The notes: generated by a model not told the origin, from the sequence alone. DNA of 64,000 bases from Pseudomonas sp. B28(2017) (GCF_002113025.1 NZ_NEJH01000011.1:1-64000), one strand, 5' to 3'; shown: positions 33,785 through 42,446, counted from the stretch's first letter. Translations and numbers: made by a program.

Positions 33785-35136
33785 GCGTCGATCTCCAGGC
33801 CAAAGGGCAGCGGTTTGATGGGAGCCTGGGCCCGTAGCCGGCCGATATCGGATACGGCGCGTCGGCTTTCACAGGCAATGATTTCCGCTGCGGCCGCCCC
33901 ACACATCCGCCCCTGACAGCGACCCATGCCAACCCGGCAATGGGCCTTGACCCGATTGATTTCCCAGTGGCCCTCGCGCACCACTTCACGAATATCGCCG
34001 GCGCGGACCTCTTCGCAGCGGCAGACCATCACGTCATCGGTAATGCCGACGGCCCAGTTCTCGGGAAAGGCGAAGGCGCGTTCCAGGCCCCGGCGAAAAT
34101 CGCCGATGCGCTCCAGCACCTGTTCAAGCTGTGCGGTGCGCTGCGTCGGGATCGGGCAGCCGATGTCTTCGAGTAACGCCAATGCGGCGCGTTCGCCGGC
34201 CATTTCCGCGGCGTCGGCGCCCATGATCCCGGCGCCGTCACCGGCCAGGTAGACCTCGGCGACGCTGCTGCGCCCGGCGCGATCGCGTTGTGGCAGCCAG
34301 GCACGGTTGAGCGGGCTCCAGGCAAACTCGCAGCCGAGCAGGTCGGCGAGCTGGGTTTCGCTGCGCAGGCCGTGGGCGAAGGCGACGGCATCGCAGTCCA
34401 GTCGATGTTCACCTTTTGCGTCGGACCAGATCAGCGCCTGCACCCGTTGTTCGCCTTCGACGTGCTTCAAGGTTGCGCCCTGATGAACCGAGATGCCGTG
34501 GGCGGTCAGCCAGCCACGGTAATAGATGCCTTTGGCCAGGGTGGCCGGTTGCGACAGCAGGTTGGGCAGGGCGCGAGCCTGGGCGCTGAAGGGCGAGCTG
34601 TCGAGTACCGCGATCACCTTGGCGCCGGACTTGGCGTATTGATACGCGACCAGGTACAGCAGCGGGCCGCTGCCGGCGAACACCACTCGCTCGCCGATGG
34701 CGCAGCCCTGGAACTTCAAGGCGATCTGCGCCGCGCCGAGGCTGTAGGCTCCGGGTAGCGTCCAGCCCGGCACCGGCAGAATTCGGTCGGTGGCGCCGGT
34801 GGCGACGATCACCCGGGAAAACTCCAGTCGTGCGGCACGTCCGTCCTGCAGGGTGTCCAGGGCACCGTCCTCGGCGTTCCACACCAGGGTTTCAGGGCGG
34901 TAATCGAGCTGATCGCGCAACGCGTCGATGGTCTGGTGCAACGCACTGGCTTTGCGCGCTTCGAAGCCATACAGCTTGACCGGAGAACGCTTGAAATTGG
35001 CCGGCTGACGCCGATAAATCTGCCCGCCACCGCGCGCCGCTTCGTCCAGCAGCACCGGGCGAACACCATGGGCGACCAGGGTTTGCGCGGCACGAATACC
35101 GGCAGGGCCGGCGCCGATGATGACCACGGGTCTCAT
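33781..35136 (-). CDS. NAD(P)/FAD oxidoreductase with C-terminal [2Fe-2S] (HcnB/OoxA-like)
   Basis: A 451-residue electron-transfer flavoprotein subunit. It begins with 'RPVVIIGAGPAGIRAAQTLVAHG' (FAD), has a second fold 'GERVVFAGSGPLLYLVAYQYAKSG', and ends with a BFD-like domain whose cysteines lie in 'VCRCEEVRAGDI' and 'HCRVGMGRCQGRMCG'. This domain order is that of HcnB, opine oxidase subunit A and D-hydroxyproline dehydrogenase alpha. The ATG at 35136 is chosen; the frame extends 49 codons upstream into non-coding DNA. The stop overlaps the start of the HcnC-like gene by four bases. Confidence 0.87.
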   Translation of the reverse strand: MRPVVIIGAGPAGIRAAQTLVAHGVRPVLLDEAARGGGQIYRRQPANFKRSPVKLYGFEARKASALHQTIDALRDQLDYRPETLVWNAEDGALDTLQDGRAARLEFSRVIVATGATDRILPVPGWTLPGAYSLGAAQIALKFQGCAIGERVVFAGSGPLLYLVAYQYAKSGAKVIAVLDSSPFSAQARALPNLLSQPATLAKGIYYRGWLTAHGISVHQGATLKHVEGEQRVQALIWSDAKGEHRLDCDAVAFAHGLRSETQLADLLGCEFAWSPLNRAWLPQRDRAGRSSVAEVYLAGDGAGIMGADAAEMAGERAALALLEDIGCPIPTQRTAQLEQVLERIGDFRRGLERAFAFPENWAVGITDDVMVCRCEEVRAGDIREVVREGHWEINRVKAHCRVGMGRCQGRMCGAAAAEIIACESRRAVSDIGRLRAQAPIKPLPFGLEIDA

Positions 35137-35203
35137 GCGCACCTCATTTGTGAACGATCCGGAGCCCCTGTGGGAGTTGGGTTGCAGCAAGTGATGGAGC
35201 TGT

Positions 35204-35494
35204 TCATATCGATCGCCCCGGTTCGCGGTTGATGTGTTGCCCGGCTTCAAGCAACGTCGAGCACGCGCGCACCCGGCGGCCATCGCCCAGGCGCACCCAG
35301 CAGTCCTGGCAGGCGCTCATCAGGCAGAAGCCGGCGCGCGGTTCGGCGCTGAAGTCGCTGCCGCGCAAGTGTTCGCTGCAGGTCAGCACCGCCGTCAGCA
35401 CGGTGTCGCCGAGCAGGCCGCTGGCCGGTTGGCCGTCGAGGGTAAAGTCCAGGACCGGGCGATCGCCTTCGGCCAGTCGTTTCAGCAGAGCCAT
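35204..35494 (-). CDS. Small [2Fe-2S] ferredoxin-type subunit (HcnA-like)
   Basis: A 96-residue protein with plant-type ferredoxin cysteines: 'CLMSACQDC' (C-x4-C-x2-C) and a fourth Cys in 'RVRACSTLL'. This matches HcnA, opine oxidase gamma and D-hydroxyproline dehydrogenase gamma in length and motif. ATG at 35494 is used; the 14 codons further upstream overlap the end of the PotI-like permease gene. It carries electrons for the two flavoprotein subunits encoded next. The 67-base gap to the HcnB-like gene holds no REP. Confidence 0.85.
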   Translation of the reverse strand: MALLKRLAEGDRPVLDFTLDGQPASGLLGDTVLTAVLTCSEHLRGSDFSAEPRAGFCLMSACQDCWVRLGDGRRVRACSTLLEAGQHINREPGRSI

Positions 35495-35501
35495 GGCGCC
35501 C

Positions 35502-36296
35502 TCATTGTTTGCCCACCAGAACCCGATCCAGGCCATAGACCCGGTCGAGCAGAATCATGGCCAGCGCGGTCAGCGCGATGACCAGCGCCGACACCGCCGC
35601 CATCATCGGATCGATGGATTCGGTGGCGTAGACGTACATGCGTACCGGCAGGGTTTGCGTGGCCGGCGAGGTGACGAAGATCGACAGGGTGACTTCGTCG
35701 AAACTGTTGATGAATGCCAGCAGCCAGCCACCGGCGACCCCCGGCAAGATCATCGGCAAGGTGATCTGGCGGAACAGCGTGAAACGCCCGGCACCCAGAG
35801 ATTGCGCAGCGTGTTCGGCGCTACGATCCAGGCCGATGGCCGAGGCCAGTACCAGGCGCAGCACGTACGGGGTGATCACCAGCACATGAGCAAAGATCAG
35901 CCAGGCAAAGCTGCCGTTGACCCCCATCAGCGCAAACATACGCAGCAGTGCCACACCCAGCACCAGGTGCGGAATGATGATTGGCGACAGAAAAAGCCCG
36001 TTGAAAAAATCCCGGCCAGGGAATTCGAAGCGAGTGATCGCCAGCGCCGCCGGCACCGCAATCAACGTCGCCAGACTGGCGGCGCTGAACGCCAGGATCA
36101 GGCTGTTGTAGAACGCATCGACAAAGTCGGCACGTTCGAACACCGCCCGGAACCAGCGCAGGGAAAACTCGGTGGTCGGCAGGCTCAGGGTATTCTCCGG
36201 AGTGAAGGCCACCAGGCACACCACCACCAGCGGTGCGAGCATGAACAACACCACCAGGGCGTGAAACAGCAGGGCGAAAGGACCGTTCCTGGACAT
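35502..36296 (-). CDS. ABC transporter permease (PotI/PotC-like)
   Basis: A 264-residue inner-membrane permease with about six helices. The EAA-type loop 'EHAAQSLGAGRFTLFRQITLP' marks the spermidine/putrescine class. It pairs with the PotH-like permease whose gene lies six bases upstream. Its stop is followed eight bases later by the HcnA-like gene, so transporter and dehydrogenase genes share a transcript. Confidence 0.9.
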   Translation of the reverse strand: MSRNGPFALLFHALVVLFMLAPLVVVCLVAFTPENTLSLPTTEFSLRWFRAVFERADFVDAFYNSLILAFSAASLATLIAVPAALAITRFEFPGRDFFNGLFLSPIIIPHLVLGVALLRMFALMGVNGSFAWLIFAHVLVITPYVLRLVLASAIGLDRSAEHAAQSLGAGRFTLFRQITLPMILPGVAGGWLLAFINSFDEVTLSIFVTSPATQTLPVRMYVYATESIDPMMAAVSALVIALTALAMILLDRVYGLDRVLVGKQ

Positions 36297-36302
36297 GACG
36301 AA

Positions 36303-37172
36303 TTATCCCAATGACTTCTTGTAGCGGCCTTCGATCATGCGGTTCCACGACAGCATGATCAGCAGGTTGATGAGCAGCAGGGCCACGGCGATGGCCGCGC
36401 CCATGGGCCAGTTGAGTTCCGACAGGTACTGGTCGTAGATCAGCGTGGCGACCATCTTCAGGCGACGCCCGCCGAGCAGGCCGGGAATGGCGAAGGAACT
36501 GGCGGCGAGGCCGAACACGATCAGGGTGCCGGACAGGATGCCGGGCATGACCTGCGGCAATACCACCTGGCGTATCACCGTGAAGTGGCCGGCGCCCAGC
36601 GACAGCGCGGCTTGCTCGGCGGCCGGGTCGAGTTTCTGCAGCGAGGTCCACACCGGAATGATCATGAATGGCAGCATCACGTGAACCAGAGCTATCACCA
36701 CCGCGAACGGCGTGTAGAGCAGCTTCATCGGCGAGCCGCCGAGAGCTTGCAGGACCTGGTTGACCAGGCCGTCGGCGCCGAGCAACAGGCTCCAGCCGAA
36801 GGCGCGCACCACCACCGAAATCAGCAGCGGGGTGAGGATCAGAATCAGGAAGATCGAGCGCCATGGCGTGCCCATACGGCTGAGGATGTAGGCCTCGGGA
36901 ACCCCGATCAGCACGCAGAGCAGGGTGGTCAGCGCGCTGATCCACAAGGTGCGCAGGAAGATCTCGTAGAAGTACGGATCGCCCAGCAGGCTGCCGTAGT
37001 GGTCGGCGGTGTAGGCGTCGCCCTTGATCCCCGAGCCGTAGTCGAAGACGTTGAATGACAACAGCAGCGTCAGCATCAGCGGGATCACCAGCAGGCTGAC
37101 ATACAATGCCAGGGCGGGTGCCGACAGCAGGTAACCCTGACGGCCCTGGCGAATGGCGGCGAGTGCACTCAT
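36303..37172 (-). CDS. ABC transporter permease (PotH/PotB-like)
   Basis: A 289-residue inner-membrane permease with about six helices and the coupling loop 'EQAALSLGAGHFTVIRQVVLP'. The ATG at 37172 overlaps the stop of the ATPase gene (ATGA); a much longer upstream frame lies inside the ATPase gene and is discarded. The N-terminus MSALAAIRQGRQGYLL is short and basic, then hydrophobic, as in PotB/PotH. Confidence 0.9.
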   Translation of the reverse strand: MSALAAIRQGRQGYLLSAPALALYVSLLVIPLMLTLLLSFNVFDYGSGIKGDAYTADHYGSLLGDPYFYEIFLRTLWISALTTLLCVLIGVPEAYILSRMGTPWRSIFLILILTPLLISVVVRAFGWSLLLGADGLVNQVLQALGGSPMKLLYTPFAVVIALVHVMLPFMIIPVWTSLQKLDPAAEQAALSLGAGHFTVIRQVVLPQVMPGILSGTLIVFGLAASSFAIPGLLGGRRLKMVATLIYDQYLSELNWPMGAAIAVALLLINLLIMLSWNRMIEGRYKKSLG

Positions 37173-38194
37173 GCCGGCACCTCGTCGACACTCAGTACCC
37201 GCAACAGCTCCGCGTCCCAGTCCAGGCCGACCGCCGTGCCTTCGCTCAATGGCGTCGAGCCGTCGTTGCGGCGCACCACGCAGAGTTCGCCGAGGGTCGT
37301 CGACACACCGTACAGCCATTGGCTGCCGAGGAAGAAGCGGCTGCTGACCTTGCCTTGCAAGCGACCGTGGCCTGCATCGCGCAGATCGATTTTTTCCGGA
37401 CGCAGGCTCAGGGTCAGGTCGCCATCGCCACGTCCGCACACCTGAACCACACCGGCCGTGTCGCGCTCACCGGGCAGCAGGTTGGCTTTGCCGACGAACC
37501 CGGAAATGAACTCGGTACGCGGGTGTTCGTAGAGGGTGTAGGGCGCGTCGATCTGGGTGATGCGCCCGGCCTGCATCACCACCACGCGGTCGCTGATCGA
37601 CAGGGCTTCGGACTGGTCGTGGGTGACCATCAACGTGGTAATGCCGACTTCGCGCTGGATGCGGCGGATCTCGAATTGCATCTCTTCGCGCAGATTGGCG
37701 TCGAGGTTGGACAGCGGTTCATCGAGCAGCAGCACCGGCGGCTGGATCACCAATGCCCGAGCCAGGGCGACACGCTGGCGCTGGCCGCCGGACAGTTCCC
37801 GTGGATAACGCTCGGCATGCTGATGCAGGCGCACCAGTTTGAGCACCCGCTCGACCCTCTGCTGGATCTCGGCGTTCGGCACCTTGCGCATGCGCAGACC
37901 GAAGGCAACGTTGTCCTTGACGGTCATGTGCGGGAACAGCGCGTAACTCTGGAACACCACGCCCAGGCCACGGCTGGCGGGCTTGGCATGGGTGATGTCA
38001 CGACCGTCCAGGACGATGCGCCCGCTGGTGACTTCGACAAAGCCGGCGATCATTTGCAGGGTGGTGGTTTTACCGCATCCGGAGGGGCCGAGCAGGGAAA
38101 CGAATTCGCCTTTCTCCACCCAGAGGTCAGTGGCGACCACGGCATCGATTTCACCGTAGCGTTTGCCGAGTTTTTCAAGTTGCACAAAAGCCAT
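37169..38194 (-). CDS. ABC transporter ATPase (PotA/PotG-like)
   Basis: A 341-residue ATPase. Walker A 'GPSGCGKTTTLQM', signature 'LSGGQRQRVALARAL', Walker B 'VLLLDEPLSNLDANLRE', switch 'LMVTHDQSEAL', and a C-terminal TOBE region from about 275. First gene of the minus-strand transporter/dehydrogenase unit and divergent from the IclR-family regulator at 38441 across 246 bases. It energises the two PotHI-type permeases. Class and function type are clear; polyamine specificity is not. Confidence 0.92.
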   Translation of the reverse strand: MAFVQLEKLGKRYGEIDAVVATDLWVEKGEFVSLLGPSGCGKTTTLQMIAGFVEVTSGRIVLDGRDITHAKPASRGLGVVFQSYALFPHMTVKDNVAFGLRMRKVPNAEIQQRVERVLKLVRLHQHAERYPRELSGGQRQRVALARALVIQPPVLLLDEPLSNLDANLREEMQFEIRRIQREVGITTLMVTHDQSEALSISDRVVVMQAGRITQIDAPYTLYEHPRTEFISGFVGKANLLPGERDTAGVVQVCGRGDGDLTLSLRPEKIDLRDAGHGRLQGKVSSRFFLGSQWLYGVSTTLGELCVVRRNDGSTPLSEGTAVGLDWDAELLRVLSVDEVPA

Positions 38195-38440
38195 GAGTGC
38201 GCCTCCACCTGAGATTGTTATGCGTCGCCCGCAGGCGCGCTTTCTTGTATGGGCAGATACGAAAAGATGTTGCCGGGGGGCGTTGGCGCTCGACTTGAGT
38301 CGGCTGCCTCTGTTGTTCGAATCGCCCCTGTCTGGACGCAGATTAGGACGAAGACTAGGATGGGCTCAATGGTCAATTTCACTGAGGCGATGACTATTTT
38401 CAGTTTCATTCGCTGAGTAAATTAAACGTCGAGAAAATCA

Positions 38441-39277
38441 ATGTCAGATTCCATTGAACGGAATGAAAATAAAAATGAAGTCGGTGTGGGTGCCGTCTCA
38501 AGACTGTTTGCGGTGCTGCGGGCGCTGGGTGATACCGTCGAGGGCGGTGAACGGGTGACGCAACTGGCCCAGCACATCGGCTTGTCGCAACCGACGACTC
38601 ATCGTTTGCTGCGCAGCCTGATGGACGAGGGCATGGTCGAGCAGGATGCGCGCAGCAAACGCTATCGGCTCAGCCTGGACTTTTTCGCCCTGGCCGCTCG
38701 TGCGGGCAACAGCGGCAACCTGCGCGAACTGGTGCGTCCGGCGTTGTTGCGGCTATCGGCGTCGCTGGGCGATTCGTTGTTTCTGCTGGCGCGCAGCGGT
38801 TTCGATGCGATCTGCCTGGACCGCAGCGAAGGGCCGTTTCCGATTCGTACCTTCACCGGCGATATCGGCGGACGCGTGGCCCTGGGCGTGGGGCAGGGCA
38901 GCCTGGCGATTCTCGCGTTCTTGCCGGAAGAAGAGCGCGACACGGTGATCCACTACAACTTGCCGCGGCTGAGGGACTTCCATCTGTATGACGAGGTGTT
39001 CCTGCGCTCGGAGGTCGAGAACGTGCGCAAACTCGGTTACGCCGGGCGCAACACCGGTGTGTTGCAGGGCATGGCCGGGGTGGCGGTGCCGATTCTCGAT
39101 CGTGAGGGCCGGGCGGTGGCGGCGTTGAGCGTGGCGACCGTGAGTGACCGCCTGGGGCCGGATCGTTTGCCGACGGTGGTGGAGATGCTCAAGCGCGAAG
39201 CGGCGTTGATCGGGCCAAGGATCAATCCGTTTGATCCGTTGCTGCGGCGGCCGTCCCAAGTATTTGGACAGAATTGA
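38441..39277 (+). CDS. IclR-family regulator
   Basis: A 278-residue transcription factor. The winged helix-turn-helix is near residues 20-75 ('VTQLAQHIGLSQPTTHRLLRSL'), and the C-terminal GAF-like effector domain follows ('GRVALGVGQGSLAILAFLPEEER'). Divergent from the PotA-like ATPase gene, so it probably controls the transport and amine-dehydrogenase operon and itself. The start ATG gives MSDSIERNENKNEVG; no strong Shine-Dalgarno is seen, only GTCGAGAAAATCA. A BIME follows it. Confidence 0.88.
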   Translation: MSDSIERNENKNEVGVGAVSRLFAVLRALGDTVEGGERVTQLAQHIGLSQPTTHRLLRSLMDEGMVEQDARSKRYRLSLDFFALAARAGNSGNLRELVRPALLRLSASLGDSLFLLARSGFDAICLDRSEGPFPIRTFTGDIGGRVALGVGQGSLAILAFLPEEERDTVIHYNLPRLRDFHLYDEVFLRSEVENVRKLGYAGRNTGVLQGMAGVAVPILDREGRAVAALSVATVSDRLGPDRLPTVVEMLKREAALIGPRINPFDPLLRRPSQVFGQN

Positions 39278-39292
39278 AATGTGCGCAGACCC

Positions 39293-39376
39293 CTTGTGGG
39301 AGCGAGCCTGCTCGCGAATACAGTGTGTCAGTCGCCATTGAAATAGCCTGACTCGCCGCCCTCGCGAGCAGGGCGT
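39293..39376. repeat. BIME with degenerate second unit
   Basis: REP unit 'TTGTGGGAGCGAGCCTGCTCGCGAA' at 39293-39319, then about 40 bases, then a truncated inverted copy 'CTCGCGAGCAGGGCG'. Lies between convergent IclR and anti-sigma genes. Confidence 0.8.
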
Positions 39377-39386
39377 GGTGTTATGG

Positions 39387-40139
39387 TCAGAACTGTGTGG
39401 CCTGCCTGAGCATCTGCGCCGCCGCCGTATCCGCCGGGCTGACCATCGCGTAGTTGTAGCCGCCACCTGACCAATATTCGGCCTGCAAGTCGCCATCGCT
39501 GCGGCTGCCTCTTGGCAGCATGAAGTTTTTCGGTCCCGGTGGGCGCACGTAGAAGCTGATCTTTTGTCCCCTCAGGTTCTGGTAAACCACCATCGCCGCT
39601 GGCCCTTGATCGGTGCTGAGCAAGCGCCCGCTGACCGGTTTGAATCCGGCGCCGGCGAGGTCGGGCAAGCGATTGGCCCGGGTGAAATAGCGGTCGAGCC
39701 AGCCCTGCATGTCGCCGTCATCGCCAGCCTTGTAGTCCGCCGGCAGGATCTCTTGCTGGGCAATCAGGCGATAGGCTTGCAGGGCGTCGGTCATTGGAAG
39801 CGGGGCGCCGACCAGGGTCATTTGCCGTGCCTGCCAGCCACTGAAACCACCGACGCCGACAGCGATCAGCAGCACAGCGGCGCTGGCCAGGTGTCGGCGG
39901 GACTGACGTTTGAGGCGCCGGCGAATCAGTGCCGGATCGAGGTTCGGGTTGGCCGGTTGCTGCAAGGCACCGCCGAGGGCTGCGCGCAGTTGCTGGGCGT
40001 CCAACTGCCAGGCGCGCACTTGCGTGGACATTTCTGGATTGTTCGCCAGAAAAGTCTCGACCAGGCGTCGGTCAGCGTCGCTCAACTGGTGGTCGACATA
40101 GGCGTGCAGGTCACGCTCGCTGGGGGGCATGCTGATCAT
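39387..40139 (-). CDS. Membrane anti-sigma factor
   Basis: A 250-residue regulator. Residues 1-60 are a cytosolic helical region ('RDLHAYVDHQLSDADRRLVE') like the anti-sigma N-terminus but without the zinc-binding Cys pair. One membrane helix lies at about 83-103, followed by a periplasmic domain of about 145 residues. Its ATG overlaps the stop of the ECF sigma gene (ATGA), so it is the cognate anti-sigma. It holds the sigma factor at the inner membrane until a periplasmic or redox signal releases it. The long upstream open frame is antisense/out-of-frame noise in the sigma gene. Confidence 0.88.
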   Translation of the reverse strand: MISMPPSERDLHAYVDHQLSDADRRLVETFLANNPEMSTQVRAWQLDAQQLRAALGGALQQPANPNLDPALIRRRLKRQSRRHLASAAVLLIAVGVGGFSGWQARQMTLVGAPLPMTDALQAYRLIAQQEILPADYKAGDDGDMQGWLDRYFTRANRLPDLAGAGFKPVSGRLLSTDQGPAAMVVYQNLRGQKISFYVRPPGPKNFMLPRGSRSDGDLQAEYWSGGGYNYAMVSPADTAAAQMLRQATQF

Positions 40140-40642
40140 TTGAGTCTCCGCAGGGATGGGCGGTTGATTTCGCCATCGCTGAGTTGGCGCAAGGCCTGGC
40201 GAGCCCGGGACAGGCGGGACATCACGGTGCCGATGGGGACGTCGAGAATCTCGGCGACCTCTTTGTAACTCAAGCCTTCCACCGACACCCAGAGCAGCAG
40301 CGCGCGTTGCTCCGTGGGCAGTTGATCGAAGGCGTTGAGGGTGGATTGTGCCATCACGGTGCGTTCCACCGAGGGCTGGGGATCGTCGCGCCCGGTGAAG
40401 AATTCGAGCATGCGCGCATAACGCCGGGAGCGGCGGTGCGCATCGAGAAACTGCCGATAGAGAATCGAAAACAGCCAGGCGCGCAAGTCGCCCTCGGCGC
40501 GTTTGCCACCCCAACTCGACAGCGCCCGCTCCAGGCTCGCCTGCACCAGGTCGTCAGCGCTGCTGGTGTTGCGCGTCAACGACACAGCGAACCGCCGCAA
40601 TCGGGGAATGATTTCTCTCAGTTGTTCGTCGATATCATTCAT
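40136..40642 (-). CDS. ECF RNA polymerase sigma factor
   Basis: A 168-residue ECF sigma factor. Region 2 is at about 20-85 ('TSSADDLVQASLERALSSW', 'DLRAWLFSILYRQFLDAHRR') and region 4 at about 110-160 ('LPTEQRALLLWVSVEGLSYKE', 'IGTVMSRLSRARQAL'). It is co-transcribed with its anti-sigma and divergent from a catalase-like/cytochrome b561 operon. The candidate promoter GGAATAA-N14-CGTCT is 36 bases upstream on its own strand, and the identical motif precedes the catalase operon, which predicts autoregulation plus control of the catalase operon. Confidence 0.92.
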   Translation of the reverse strand: MNDIDEQLREIIPRLRRFAVSLTRNTSSADDLVQASLERALSSWGGKRAEGDLRAWLFSILYRQFLDAHRRSRRYARMLEFFTGRDDPQPSVERTVMAQSTLNAFDQLPTEQRALLLWVSVEGLSYKEVAEILDVPIGTVMSRLSRARQALRQLSDGEINRPSLRRLK

Positions 40643-40677
40643 GAAGTTCTGACTAGTTACTACGCTTGGGACTAGGA

Positions 40678-40703
40678 AGACGCCCCGTGCCGGAGGTTAT
40701 TCC
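40678..40703 (-). promoter_or_regulatory. Candidate ECF promoter of the sigma/anti-sigma operon
   Basis: Minus strand: GGAATAA (40703-40697), 14 bases, CGTCT (40682-40678). The -35/-10 motifs and spacing are identical to those on the plus strand at 40732. Transcription would start shortly before the sigma gene ATG at 40642. Confidence 0.7.
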
Positions 40704-40731
40704 ACCCTTGAAAAAATAAATACTGCGCATG

Positions 40732-40757
40732 GGAATAATCCTGTGTGCGGTTCGTCT
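40732..40757 (+). promoter_or_regulatory. Candidate ECF promoter of the catalase operon
   Basis: GGAATAA (40732-40738), 14 bases, CGTCT (40753-40757). Same elements and spacing as the divergent copy. It overlaps the upstream in-frame ATG at 40729, which is another reason for placing the catalase start at 40801. Confidence 0.7.
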
Positions 40758-40800
40758 GCTTGATTCTTCTCACTTGTGGCCGATGGCCCTGGAGTCTTTC

Positions 40801-41886
40801 ATGGTAGATCGATCATCACCGCCAACCCGGCCACCCTTGAGTGCGACGAGCCTGACGTTGCGTCTGGCTGGCATTGCCGTGGTCGTTGCCTCAGTGGCTG
40901 GGGCGTTTGCCTACGTCAACGGCACCTTCGACCCACAGCGCCTGACCCCGAAGAAACTGATCAACGTACTGGAAACCAACAACGGCGTGCATCCGGGTTT
41001 CCGTCGCAACCATGCTAAAGGCGTGTGCGTGATCGGCCATTTCGAGAGCAGTGGCGAGGCACGCAGCTATTCCACCGCTCAGGTGTTCAACGAAGCGCGG
41101 ACGCCGGTGGTCGGGCGTTTCGCCTTGCCGGCCGGTAATCCCTATGCGCCGGACAGTGCCGTGCCGATCCGCAGCTTGGCATTGCGCTTCACTCAGGCCA
41201 ACGGCCAGCAGTGGCGTACAGGGATGAACAGCATGCCGGTGTTCCCGGTGGGCACGCCCGAGGCGTTCTATCAATTGCAAAAAGCCCAGTCGCCAGACCC
41301 GGCCACCGGCAAACCGGACCCCAAGGCGGTACCGGCGTTTTTTGCTTCGCACCCGGAAGCCGCACCGTTCCTGGCCTGGATCAAAACCACCAAGCCGTCG
41401 GCCAGTTACGTGACCGAAAACTACAACAGCGTCAATGCGTTCTATCTGGTCAACGCGGCTGGTCAGCGCCAGGCCGTGCGCTGGAACATGGTGCCGTTGG
41501 CCCAGGACGCACCAGGTGTCACGGCACCGGAAGGCAGTGATTTCCTGGAGAAAGACCTGGTTCAGCGCATCGCCGCCGGCCCGTTGCGCTGGCAGTTGAA
41601 CATCACCCTGGCCAACCCCGGCGATCCGGTCAACGACGCCAGCAAGGCCTGGCCAGAGGGGCGCAAGGTGTTGAACGCTGGCACCCTGGTGCTGGAAAAG
41701 ACTCAGCCGCAACTCAACGGTGAATGCCGTGACATCAACTACGACCCGCTGGTGTTGCCTGCCGGGATCGAAGGTTCCGACGACCCGTTGCTCGCTGCTC
41801 GTTCAGCCGGTTACGCCAATTCCTACCTGCGTCGCACCAGCGAAGTCAGCCAGTTGCCCGCCGCCAAACAGGAGGCCCAGCAATGA
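40801..41886 (+). CDS. Catalase-family peroxidase (SrpA-like), membrane anchored or exported
   Basis: A 361-residue small haem peroxidase of the catalase superfamily. A hydrophobic segment at about residues 18-40 suggests a signal anchor or signal peptide, placing the enzyme in the periplasm. The catalase core begins near 'NGVHPGFRRNHAKGVCVIGHFES' (distal His), with 'SVNAFYLVNAAGQ' and, near the C-terminus, 'AARSAGYANSYL', where the proximal Tyr is expected. It is shorter than classical catalases. The ATG at 40801 has GGAG; a longer frame from 40729 covers the promoter. Four-base overlap with the cytochrome b561 gene. Removes peroxides, probably drawing electrons through that cytochrome. Confidence 0.88.
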   Translation: MVDRSSPPTRPPLSATSLTLRLAGIAVVVASVAGAFAYVNGTFDPQRLTPKKLINVLETNNGVHPGFRRNHAKGVCVIGHFESSGEARSYSTAQVFNEARTPVVGRFALPAGNPYAPDSAVPIRSLALRFTQANGQQWRTGMNSMPVFPVGTPEAFYQLQKAQSPDPATGKPDPKAVPAFFASHPEAAPFLAWIKTTKPSASYVTENYNSVNAFYLVNAAGQRQAVRWNMVPLAQDAPGVTAPEGSDFLEKDLVQRIAAGPLRWQLNITLANPGDPVNDASKAWPEGRKVLNAGTLVLEKTQPQLNGECRDINYDPLVLPAGIEGSDDPLLAARSAGYANSYLRRTSEVSQLPAAKQEAQQ

Positions 41887-42428
41887 GCACCCAACCGAAC
41901 CACTTCGCCCCGCTGGCGCGCCTGCTGCACTGGCTGATGGCGCTGATGATCATCGCCATGCTGTTTATCGGCGCCGGCATGGTCGCCTCGGTGTCCGAGC
42001 GGCATGAGTGGCTGATTCATCTGCACAAACCATTGGGCGTCGCGATTTTGCTGTTGGTGATCGTGCGGCTGGTGGTGCGTTTCTCCACCACGCAGCCACC
42101 GCTGCCGGCGGACCTGCCAGGTTGGCAGGCGCTGGCGGCCAAGGCGTCGCATGTCTTGTTGTATGCGTTGATGCTGGTCTTGCCGCTGCTGGGTTGGGCG
42201 ATGATTTCGGCGTCGGGCGAGCCGGTAATGCTCAGCAGTTCACTGCAACTACCGTCGATTGTACCGGCGAACGCGCAGGGGTTTGCCTTCCTGCGCATGG
42301 CGCACGGGTATCTGGCGTATCTGCTGTTTCTGACCGTGTTGCTGCATTTGGCGGCGGCGCTGTTTCACGGCTGGGTGCGCCGCGATGAGGTGCTGGACAG
42401 CATGTTGCGGGGTAAGGATCGCGGTTGA
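41883..42428 (+). CDS. Cytochrome b561 (catalase-linked)
   Basis: A 181-residue four-helix membrane cytochrome b561. Haem-ligand candidates are in 'LARLLHWLMALM', 'LIHLHKPLGVAIL', 'ASHVLLYALMLVLP' and 'RMAHGYLAYLLFL'. It is translationally coupled to the catalase-like gene by an ATGA overlap, so the pair likely forms a quinol-dependent peroxidase system at the inner membrane. A strong hairpin follows. Confidence 0.9.
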   Translation: MSTQPNHFAPLARLLHWLMALMIIAMLFIGAGMVASVSERHEWLIHLHKPLGVAILLLVIVRLVVRFSTTQPPLPADLPGWQALAAKASHVLLYALMLVLPLLGWAMISASGEPVMLSSSLQLPSIVPANAQGFAFLRMAHGYLAYLLFLTVLLHLAAALFHGWVRRDEVLDSMLRGKDRG

Positions 42429-42446
42429 AAGCTGCCGATCAATCAT

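Noticed and set aside
31604..38194. Cyanide synthase hcnABC or D-hydroxyproline dehydrogenase as a firm call
   Set aside because: The subunit layout matches but there is no hydroxyproline epimerase or deaminase, and the polyamine-type importer points elsewhere; only the family can be supported.
40729..40800. Upstream ATG start for the catalase-like gene
   Set aside because: It would overlap the GGAATAA-N14-CGTCT promoter; the ATG at 40801 has GGAG and fits the signal-anchor N-terminus.
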